Source: Heliocidaris erythrogramma (taxonomy: Eukaryota; Echinodermata; Echinoidea; Camarodonta; Echinometridae). Taken from it: a DNA stretch of 64,000 nt. Of this stretch, positions 26,001 through 38,000 are shown piece by piece. The DNA is taken from contig CM046853.1 of the NCBI GenBank assembly GCA_025617745.1, forward strand, positions 37,580,625 to 37,644,624. The letters are read 5' to 3'. A model generated the notes under the pieces. That model ran no database searches. It was not told the DNA's origin and was given only the letters and a program-made list of their open reading frames with translations. Within the stretch, counting starts at the first letter, position 1, and every line of letters begins with the position of its first letter. The position numbers and the translations under genes were made by a program.

Positions 26001-29000
26001 CTATCAATATCAACTTGAAATTTGAGAGTTCATCAAGGAACTGTTATAGTAATTTGTAAATAAAGACAACTCATCATCCCAAATATCTATTCATATTTAA
26101 GAATTACTATAAAAGAAATGACTTACAATCATATATATATTCCAATGCCTCACACGAAGGTAATAGAGCCATAATGAATTAATCTAATTGCCCTCGATTC
26201 GTCAACCATAATCTTAAAATACATATGTGACCCGCCATCTCAAAACCTACAATAAGTCGCACGGACCACAACGTAGCAAACAGCCCAAAATAGAAAATTT
26301 GCTTGGATCAGTCGATTTTCTTTTTTTGATAGAAATGGGTAGTTTCATTATCATTCTATCATGTCTCAAGTTTGTGAGTCGTAATTCGACTTAGAAATAT
26401 GTTTTTGGGGCATTTTAAAATGACTCCTTTTTTTCACCTGTTGAGCAAATGAATGTTTGGAGAGCTTTTGTAATACTTTCATTCAATGCCAAATTACTAC
26501 TTTACCTCCAAAGGTCTTAAATTGATTTTTGGAGTGTGCTCCTGGAGCAGCTTGCAAAAATTCAGCATAATCTGATAATCCCTTCATACCGGTTTCTATG
26601 GCCATTTGAATACCCAGTTTTACTTGGGCGCACACAGAGAGCTATAAAGGCTTAACACTCTTTTGTTCCGAACTTAAATGGCCATTTTCTCTGAATAGGA
26701 GTTATTGATTGCTGGTTACATACTGATTCTAAATGTGATATTTAAAGGTGTTATCATTGAGTAAACTAGGCAAGTGATATATCATTGGAAAGACGAGAAT
26801 CTCTACTTTCAGAAAATGTATAAATAAAAAAAAAAATAATTTTGGCGACTTATTTTAGGTTTTGAGGCGTCGGGTCACATATACCACACACCTTTCCAGG
26901 TCTAACATGTTTGTGCACATGTCCCACACATAGAAATCTGTGCTACTCATATAAAAATCAATGTCATGAATGTTATCGCATCACAATGTTATTCCATCTT
27001 AAACGCTCTAATTTGACTGACATTTACAATACTGATACACAAATAACATTTCAAATTGTATGTACATACCAACTCCTGAAGAATTGAACTGTCAAGAACA
27101 AATTACTACAGCCAAGTACGGTACGTCGGAAACAAGCATGAGAGAAGTAATGAATCTCCGATGCCCTGGCCGATAACGAGCACTCTATATCACATCACTG
27201 GTGTGACCGTATCACTTAAAAATTAATGCGCCTGCATCATTAAGACCTTTAATCCTTCACTTCCCTCAAACTTTCTAATATTACCTAATTACAATATATA
27301 CCTCTGAACTAATTTACGTAAATTCCGACCCTCAATCTCTTAACTGGGCAGAACTATTTTACCTTATGAAGGAATATTACAGTGATTAGCCTTCATCAAA
27401 TAAAACGGGGCAAACGCCCGGTTACAATTAACGTAAAAAGGAATTCAAAGAACCTCAACGATGATTGGTTTTCTTTCAGAAACTTATAGCGCGATTCAAG
27501 GAATCCAATTTCAAACAATCTTGAACCCAAATAACAGAGCTTACATGTATAGAAAACAATCATTCCAAATTCCCCAAATGCGTAACATCTTGACTAATGA
27601 GAAGCATGCCAAACGAGAAGCACTAACAAAAACTCAACTTTCCACAAGTGATGTCATCTTTGTTTACAAGAGACCATTTCTCTTTTCTATAATTTCTGTT
27701 GATCTTGCCATATCTCTCTGTTTCCACTGTCTATACTATCACAGGTTGTGGAGGAGCATTGTCAGCTACTAACACTGAGCAAAATTTCACTTCCCCTGGC
27801 TACCCCAATAATTACCAAAATAATAAGGACTGTGTATGGATCATCACTTCATCCGATGGAGGCACCATCTTCCTCAACTTTACCACTTTTGCTCTAGAAG
27901 ACGGAGGTGTTGACTGTGTCTTTGACTATGTCAGAGTCTATGATGGTATGTTGAGATGATTTTTACGGGAGACAATGTGGATATGCTGTTAACCCCATCC
28001 ATGCCATTGTGTTTGATCAATGAGTTTGGATGAGGAATTTTTTCTTAATGAAACACAAACACTACCCTCATTGTGAAGTTAAGTCCCATGGAGTGTATTT
28101 TATGCCCAATTTGACAATGAAACAGGCATTATAAAGTTAAAATTGAACCATTTGAAGTTCATTTATCGTTATTGTTTAAGTTTCTTGAAGAGATTAAAAT
28201 AATAGTTTCCTTCATACCTGACATTAGAATAACAGGTTTTATCAAACGAGCTGCGCGTACGCGTACCTCTGGTGCGTGCAAACTTAAAACGCAATGAAAT
28301 CGCGTAGTTTAATTGTCATTTTAGCGCAGGGATTACATGAGCGCACTAAAACGCGCATGACTTTTGTTGGCTGTGCTTCTGTGATATCATCCAGGAAAGC
28401 AAATGGCAGCCTCCATGACTGTGCGACTCTTGGCGTTTCTATGGGGTTCGTAACCATTTTTATGGACTTCATAATCATATTGCCGACACGTTTTATAAGA
28501 CTATTAATACATGGTTATAAGTTCGTGCATTAGTGCGATCTGGCAACACGCAGGCTTTTATCATGGTGTCAAACACACTCGGCTTGCGCCTCGTGCGTAT
28601 AGTACACCACGATAAAACCCTTTGTGTTGCCAGATCGCACCAACGCACTCCCAACCATGTATTAATAGTATAATATTTCTTGCATATTTCAAGAATAAGA
28701 TTGTGTTTGGAAGGACCGTATAGATGGGAGATGACATCCATTATACTGTAAAGAGGAACAGATTTCATAATAACTTTAAGCCTTGATAACATATATATCA
28801 ACCATTGTGCTTGAAAATTTACTGATGCAAATTCAGAGACAAGACCACTGTGATATTTTTGAAAGAATGTTACGAATTCATTCTTCTTGTGTGTATTTAG
28901 GGGTGTATATTACATGTACTTGAAAGTATGTTCCGAATTCATTCTTAATTGTGTATTCATGGACAACCAATGTTTGAAAGAATGTTCTGAATTCATTCTT

Positions 29001-32000
29001 TTTTGTATTTTTAGGGGCCTCTAATAGCGATACCAGATTGGGTCAGTTCTGTGGTTCCCTAGCATCCCCGGTGTATTCTACAGGAAGTTCCATGCGAATT
29101 GAATTCTCATCAGATATCTCTCTTACAGGCCAAGGTTTTGTTGCTGTTTACAAGTCAGGTAAGATACATGTACCTAGTTTATTCTTAGCTTGCGTTCATT
29201 CATCTATTCTCGAGATATGTTACTTGAATTGCATTTTAAGAGGAACTAGAGTGAATTCATTGATATCGTGTTGTAAATGTGAACTAACTACAGAGAATTG
29301 GTGAAAATTTGCATCAAAAGAACATCTCATATGAGACCACATATTGTGCATGTGGATTGTGACCACAAGCACAATTCAAAATCTTTTTTCTTTCTTTTTT
29401 TATGCTAATGACTCGGCTGTCATACATTTTGTATGAAAACCGTTAGGCAGATACATGTAACATTTATTTCTAGTCTAGTCTTGAACATTCATTGTAAGTT
29501 TTGTTTGAATTTATTTTTCATCATGACTGTACTCTAGATTAGCTGTGATGTGACATCTACATATTAAATTCAAAATTGTTAGGTGTTCAGCTTTCAGTTT
29601 GTTACATAGACTTGTGGTAATTTTGAGCTTTTGAGGGCATTCTTTTGTGTGTGAAAATAGAAGATTTTATCTTCTCTTATAAATTTATGCTTGTTAGCTC
29701 ACCTGAGCCTAAGGCTCGAGTGAGCTATTGCGATGGAAATTTGTCCGTCGTCCGTCGTGCGTCGTGCGTCGTCCGTTAACTTTTTACATTTTCATCTTCT
29801 TCTCCAAAACCCATCATCGGAATTCAACCAAACTTGGTAGGAATCATCCTTAGGGGTAGGGGACCCAAAGTTGCTAAAATGGTACATGTGGCCCCCAGGG
29901 GGGCCCAGGGGGGCCCAGGGGGAGGGCCCCCAATTGTAAAAGCAATGTAAATTTCAAACATCTTCTTCTCCAGAACCAGGTATAGCTCAGACTTGGTATT
30001 GTGTATGGAGATACCTCTATAGATGAAGAATGAATGTTGTTCATGAAATTTCTCTGAGTGGCCCTATAGGGGCCCTGTGGGGGTAACATATTGGAGGGGG
30101 GGGGGGCTGCCAGGCAAAATGTACATTCTGATCTTCTTCTCCACATGATCGGAATTCAACCAAACTTGGTAGGAAGCATCCTTAGGGGTAGGGGACCCAA
30201 AGTTGCTAAAATGGTACATGTGGCCCCCAGGGGGGCCCAAGGGGAGGGCCCCCAATTGTAAAAACTATGTAAATTTCAAACATCTTCTTCTCCAGAACCA
30301 GGCATAGCTCAGACTTGGTATTGTGTATGGAGATACCTCTATAGATGAAGAATGAATGTTGTTCATGAAATTTCTCTGAGTGGCCCTATAGGGGCCCTGT
30401 GGGGGTAACATACTGGAGGGGGGAGCGCTGCCAGGCAAAATGTATATTCTGATCTTCTTCTCCAAAACACATGATCGGAATTCAACCAAACTTGGTAGGA
30501 ATCATCCTTAGGGGTAGGGGACCCAAAGTTGCTAAAATGGTACATGTGGCCCCCAGGGGGGCCCAGGGGGAGGGCCCCCAATTGTAAAAGCTATGTAAAT
30601 TTCAAACATCTTCTTCTCCAGAACCAGGTATAGCTCAGACTTGGTATTGTGTATGGAGATACCTCTATAGATGAAGAATGAATGTTGTTCATGAAATTTC
30701 TCTGAGTGGCCCTATAGGGGCCCTGTGGGGGTAACATACTGGAGGGGGGGGGGGGGGCTGCCAGGCAAAATGTACATTCTGATCTTCTTCTCCAAAACAC
30801 ATGATCGGAATTCAACCAAACTTGGTAGGAATCATCCTTAGGGGTAGGGGACCCAAAGTTGCTAAAATGGTACATGTGGCCCCCAGGGGGGCCCAAGGGG
30901 AGGGCCCCCAATTGTAAAAACTATGTAAATTTCAAACATCTTCTTCTCCAGAACCAGGCATAGCTCAGACTTGGTATTGTGTATGGAGATACCTCTATAG
31001 ATGAAGAATGAAGGTTGTTCATGAAATTTCTCTGAGTGGCCCTATAGGGGCCCTGTGGGGGTAACATACTGGAGGGGGGGGGGGAGCGCTGCCAGGCAAA
31101 AAGGACACTCTGATCTTCTCCAAAACACATGATCGGAATTCAACCAAATTCAACCAAACTTGGTAGGAATCATCCTTAGGGTTAGGGGATCCAAAGTTGC
31201 TAAAATGGTACATGTGGCCCCCAGGGGGCCCAGGGGGAGGGCCCCCAAGTGTAAAAGCTATGTAAATTTCAAACATCTTCTTCTCCAGAACCAGGAATAG
31301 CTCAGACTTGGTATTGTGTATGGCGATACCTCTATAGACGAAAAATGAAAGTTCATGAATTTTTTCTGGGTTGCCCTATAGGGGGTCTGTGGGGGTAACA
31401 TACTTGATGGGGGGGGGGGGGTGGGGCAAGTTGTCCGCCATCCATAAACTTTTTACATTTTCAGCTTCTTCTCCAAAACACATGATTAGAATTTAACCGA
31501 ACTTGGTAGGAAGCTCAGACTTGGTATTGTGTATAGAGATACACTATAGATGAAGAATGAAAGTTGTTCATGAAATTTTTCTGGGTGGCCTTATAGGGGC
31601 CCCTGCACCAGATGTGAATTGATCCACCTCAGGTGAGCGTCGTGCCCCCTGGGGCTCTTGTTCACTTTATAATTGTCAACAAACTATAAATAAATATTTA
31701 TAGTTGTCCATGTACAAAAGTGAGGTATCTTGGCTGAGAGAAAGAAAAATGATGTATTCATTCATACACATTTATTCATGTGCAATTTTCATTCAAAGAT
31801 CTGTAAAAACCAGAAACATTTTTTATGCAAAAACTTTTGTGAACTTCCCCTCTGATCCAGATTGGCAAAAATTGCAAATGCTGCAAAATTGATGAATCAC
31901 AATATTGAAATTTTGCATTTTGTGGAAGTTTGATATCACAAAAATTTCTGGTTTTGCAGTATTCAAATGAGGAAATTAACAAAGGATTAACCAATAACAC

Positions 32001-35000
32001 AAATTCCACCAATTTTCCTAGGTTGTGGAGGTGATTTTACAGCAATGAGTGGAAGAGTAACAAGCCCTGGGTACCCAGGCAATTATGCTTCCAATCTGGA
32101 TTGTACATACAGCATTCAAACTATATCTGGTGCAACAATATCACTCAATTTCCAAGAATTGGATGTTGAATCTTCAGGCAACTGTGCCAAGGACCAGTTA
32201 TATGTAAGTTGTATTTGTGACTCATAGCATAAAAACCAATGAGTCATTTTCATAACATGTGCTATTCAATGAATACTTTACGATTTGATTTGAGATTATT
32301 GTACTTTAAATGGTTTTGTTTAAAAATATTTGTTACTTATTGTTGTTTCATTTCTGATCACCTTGTTGGATATTTATGTTTTTTCTATTTCCAATGATAT
32401 TTCAACATTTTCCCTTTTTCTCAAGTGTTCTTCTTTAGCCAACACCATTCATATTTTAGTATATCTGTGTAATGTACCTAAATCTGAATTTCCTAATTGT
32501 TGGCAATGAGCTCTGCAACTTATCAATATCTGTCTTAAGTTCTTTTAAATTTGTAAATACAAGTGTTTGTTCAGCTTTCCAATTACCACTAGCTCATTAT
32601 TCTGACTTTTGACCTAGATGTGGAAATGACTGATATGTCGGTTTTGGCACAGCTCTGTAACTCACCAATATGTCCTTTTACTGAATTTTGGCATACCTGT
32701 GTATCTGATGGATATCTCATTTTCAAGCATACATTGTAGCTTTGTTATTCAACCGATATGGCATTTTTCTGATTCCTCTTTCCTCTTTCAGCTATACAAT
32801 GGAGGATCTGATACATCTCCTGCTCTTGGAACGAGTCCGTACTGTGGTACTACGAAGCCTTCTGGTCTGGAGACATCTAGTAACATGCTCAGAGCACGCT
32901 TTGTTACCGATGACTCAGGCAATGGGCGAGGATTCAACTTCAGTTACGTGACTGTCACAGCAGGTATGATACAAGTACCTCCTTCACACTTTAACCCATT
33001 TAATGCAGAAACTGAGTTGACTCAGACTGGAGTCTTTGGAAAATGCATGTTCCACGAAAATCAAATCATATCCAATGGGTTAATTTGAATCTGTGCATTT
33101 GATGGTACAAGAAGTTTACCTTCATCCCTGTATAAAAGTTGCACAAGATACACAATTTTGTATATCCCGTAGCCTCGGGTTTGGTAAAAATAGTAAGTAC
33201 ATGTAGTTTTCCTCACGGTATGAAACAGGCAAGAGTGACCCCGATCCATAAGAAGGGTTCTCTCGAGCAGTTTTGTAATTATAGACCAGTGTCACTCTTG
33301 CCTGTATTCTATAAAATACTAGAAAAATTGTTTTATTCTCGATTATTGTCTTATACTTCAAAACAAAAGATGTTGTCAAATTCTCAATATGGCTTCAGAT
33401 CTGGTCATTCAACTGTATTGGCATTGACATACTTCTTGGATCAAATAACCACTTCCCTTGATGATAGTATACATTCACTCTCTCTGTCATTGGATATTTC
33501 AAAAGCTTTTGATTCAATTAATCATCAAGTCTTATTATCCAAGTTAGATCATTATGGTGTGAGGGGCTTGGTGTTGCAGTGGATAGAGAACTATCTAAAG
33601 GAAAGAAATCAACATGTTGTTTACAATGATGAAACTTCATTTGAAAAAGAACTGATAGGTGGGGTACCCCAAGGGTCTATATTGGGCCCCCTGTTATTCC
33701 TCTTATATATAAATGATTTACCAAATGCTTCCTCAATATTATCATACATCCTTTTTGCAGATGATACAAATGTTTTTTTGAGTGAGAAGAAACTAGATAT
33801 TCTTGTCCATAATATGAATAAGGAAATTCAACAGGTAAATACATGGTATAAAGTGAATGGTTTAAGGGTTAACGTTGAGAAGACAAATTTTCTTCATTTT
33901 GCTCCATTGAATAAACAATATGATGAAAGTTTACTGATTCATTAGAGCCCATCAAGCAGGTACATGTACATAGTACCAGTTTTCTGGGAGTTAATATCGA
34001 TGATAAGTTATGATGGTCTAATACATATTTACTGCAATAAATCATATATACCTACCTATTATGCCTGTAGTCTTGACTACGGGACCCCTTCGAGAATTTA
34101 TCACACATGAGTCACAATATTGTGCGCACCCCCCGTAATCCTATTGTCCCCTTCGCCACTCAAGCGCGTCAATACGCTACGGCCATCTTCCTTTTTCTTG
34201 CTCGCCCCCGACGAGATAGGACGTATAGTCACAGCGCTCCTGAAATCAGGTCGTATAGTATCTTTTAGGTGCGCTTTTTCGCATAGTTAAAGCACTTTTA
34301 GGTATCTATATTCGTTTAGATTATAGTACTTTGTGTTTTAGTAGTCACTCTTGCCGATTGCAAGGGATTTTTTGATTCCCTTTCTTGGCATTTATTTTTC
34401 TCTTTCACGGTCAGCCCCACGTAGATATTTCTGTGTTTCTGGTGGGTGGCGTCAGATTCTAGTGGTTTGGATATCTCGAATCCAATCCCCCGGTCGCTGA
34501 GACCAGAGGGGGGGGCTGTTGTTTCCCGTACGGTAGCGTTCACTCGCTCTGATCCGTTAGGGGAGACGCGCCCCACTACTGCAGGGCAACCCACGGGCTT
34601 AGTCCATGTTGGTCTGGGTTCTCAAACCCTAGCCCCCGGCAAACGCCATATGGGGGAACGAGTACTTTCTGGGCTGTCTCAGTTGCCAGCTGATGGGAAT
34701 GCTCGAGCTAACAATTATGGACGCTCTTCGGAGCAACAGGTGTTTTCACCTGAGTGCGTGACTACTAGTGCTCCCCTATTGCTGCTTTCGAGCGGTCCAA
34801 TAGTGGGTTCACACGCCTTTAGTAGTCATCGGGCACATACCGAGTCATCTCGGTCTGCCCACGCACTGGGAGCTTTTAGCTCCCAACCCATGGCTATGGC
34901 ATCTTCTTGCCTAGCAAATATGGGTGATTTGGGCGATTCTCTAGGCTTACGCCATGAGCGCTCCAATCCCTTTATGGGAAGTGAACGTCCCTCCGCGGAG

Positions 35001-38000
35001 GGATCGGTTCGTGTTTCCGAAGAGGCTTCGGGATCCGAACGAGTCCGATTAAGCGTTCTAAGAAAAGGGTTTCGGCTACGACTCTTGTCGAGCCAGCCAA
35101 GAAAAAGGCCAAGAAGAAGGCAAAAAGCGGCAAGGCTTTGCCGGCCTCTTGCCCGTCTGGCCTGGCTAACCCGGCTAGCTCCTCTCAAGCTGACATGTTC
35201 AGTATGATGCGGGCTTTTGCTCAGAATCAGGGTTGGTCCTTTGTACCGGCTTCTTCAACCCTGACTTCTGTCCCTATTCAGGGATCTCGCTTTGAGTCTA
35301 ATCAGCCTTTTGTGATTGATTCCTCTTTGTCTGAGACTGATTCGCATGTGCCTCCTATTCCCGCGGCCCTCGGGGCTCCGCCGGGCGAGGAGACTTTTGG
35401 TGAATCATGCGGGGACCTGCCTGCGGAGGCCTTTGTTAGCGTTCCTTTGTCTCATTCCACTCGGGTGGAACCAGATTTGGATGCGTCCTCTCAAGCTTCG
35501 GTTCCCGAATCGCTTGGGCAGGCGGAGTCTCAATCGCTCAATCTCTGTGGAGTGGAAGCGATTGCTTTGTTGTCCAAATATCTCCCTGAAGTTCAGTCAA
35601 CCCGCGCGCAGGGTTCGACTTCGCGTTGGAATTTCAAGCAGCAGGTCTCCTCTGAGGGTATTGCTCTTGAGGAGGTTTTCAAGCTGGAGTATGACCGCAT
35701 TGAGGCCGCGCTGTTGGTTAAGCGATCTAATGCGGTCAGGGGTAAGGCCTTTGCCTTTTGTTCTCAGGACCAAGACAGCTTTTTCAAGGCTAAGATTCTT
35801 TCTCCTGAGATTTTAGAGGTTGGTCGTCGCTTGCGGGCGACTAATCCGCTTACCTCCGCTGCGTTCAGGGCGGAGGATAAGATTTGGTCTAATATTGAAA
35901 ACCACATTAGGTCAGGGATGCGTTTGGCGGCTTTTCAAGGGCTTCTCTCCGACCTTAGGTCCAGGGCAGAGGAGTTGAATGTTACCGATGGTGACAAGCT
36001 GATTATTGACGACTTGCTGCATACTCTTTTTTGTCTGCAGTGGTCGCAGATTTCCACCGCAGCTGCTTCGGCTACGTTCCGTCGCAGGACCTCGGCTCTC
36101 TCGGCACTGGGTGTTAGAGAGTCGGGCATTGCTCAACTTCTCCGAGATGTTCCGTCTCGGGGTCCTTCGCTTTTTGGTGGTAAATTCGCTACGGTGTTTC
36201 AAAGAGAGATCGATGCGCGAAAGCAGATCTCGGATATGACTAAGCAGTTTCACACTAGCTCTAAGCCAACGCGGGCCCCTGTTCGGCGTAGACCTGCTGG
36301 TCCCGTTTCGGGTCAACGCAGTCGCGTGTCTAGGGTCCCGCCTCCTGAGCCTCAGCCAGCTCCTTCTCGTGGGAGAGGGAGTCGTGGCAGGGGCTTTTCG
36401 AGAGGTTCTCGTGGTAAGGCGATGGCTTCGCAGAAGGCCAAGCCTGGATTTTGATGTTTTTCCCCGAGCGCTTGTTCGACCGAATGTGGTAGGTGGCCGA
36501 CTTCATGCGTTTCTCCCCGCTTGGGAGGCCATCTCCGGGGACGTGTTTGTTCTCTCCGTCGTGCGAGACGGATTCTTCATAGATCTTTGCGCCTCGCTCC
36601 CCGGAGGGGCTATAAGAATTCGGTCACCTCCCATGTCTGCCCTGTCTCGGTCTCATGCTTCAAAGGAGATCGAGTCTCTTTTGGAAAAGAGGGCTATAGA
36701 AAGGGTAAGAGACAGGCCGTCTCTTTCCCTTTCTCCAATTTTCGTTATTCCCAAGCGCTCGGGAAAACTTCGTTTGATACTGAACCTGAAAAGAATAAAC
36801 AAATTCATTCCTCAGGTTCATTTTCGGATGGAGACTCTTGCCTCCATTCTTCCGTTGATCAAAAGGGAAGACTACGCGGTCTCGATAGATCTCAAGGACG
36901 CGTACTTTCACATTCCCATTCATCGCGCATCTCGCGATCTTCTGGGGTCCTCCTTCCTCTCGGAGACTTCCTCTCGGAGACTTATCGTTTTCGTGCTCTT
37001 CCCTTCGGGCTGCGCCCGGCCCCTCGGGTTTTTACTCAAGTTGTAGCGGTGCTAGCGGCCTCTCTGAGGCGTCGCGGCCTGCGGTTGTTTTGTTACCTAG
37101 ACGATTGGCTTCTCCTTGCGGAGTCGCGCGATCGCTTGGTGGACGAGACTCGTTTGCTCGTCTCTCTTACTCAAGACTTAGGTTTCTTAATAAATTGGGA
37201 GAAGTCAGAGTTAGTTCCCACTCGCAGCCCAGTTTTTCTGGGGGCGGTGTTAGACATAAGGAATCAGTTGGCTCGGCCCAGTCGAGTCAGGATTCTCACC
37301 ATTGTCTCTGCGGCTCGCAAGCTCTTGCTGGCCAGAAGAGTCTCGGCCAGACAGTGGCTTCAGTTTCTAGGTTATCTAGCCAGTCTAGTCGATGTTCTAG
37401 AGGACTGCCGGCTCTTCATGAGACCCTTTCAGAGACATCTCCTCAGGTTCTTCAAGCCGGGAAAAGACTCTCTTTCGGTCTGGGTTCCAGTACCAGTAGG
37501 GATCAAGTCTCTTCTCTCTTGTTGGACGAGCGAGGTGTTTCTCGCGCGAGGCAGGTCCTTCTCTGCCCCTCTTCCGTCGATATCGGTTTCGACGGACGCC
37601 TCTCGGTTGGGGTGGGGAGGACACTGCAACGGCAGCACGGTTGCGGGGGATTGGTCTCATCTTGGGACTCTTCCTCATATCAATGTCCTGGAGTTTATCG
37701 CAGTTCCGTTGACCTTGCTCCATTTCAGAAGTCGACTTCTCAGTCGTTCGGTTCTGATTCTCACGGACAATGTTACTGTGGCGGCATATATCAATCGGCA
37801 GGGAGGCACTCGTTCGGTTGCCCTGAATGCCCTAGCAGCTCAGCTGTGGAGGTGGTGTCGTCGCATGGCAATCACACCCGTGGCCTCTTTCATCCCCGGT
37901 CGGGAAAACCTCATTGCGGATTTTCTGTCCCGGGGCAGGTATCTTCCATCGGAATGGATGCTCCATCCGGAGGTATTTTGCCGCATTCGCAGTTGCCTAG

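Noticed and set aside
29874..31276. Repeated Pro-rich minus-strand open frames
   Set aside because: The same frame recurs with each 325-bp tandem unit and is broken by poly-G length changes; not a gene family.
34316..35188. Minus-strand open frames over the DIRS gag-like region
   Set aside because: Antisense shadows of a GC-rich ORF, with no domain signature.
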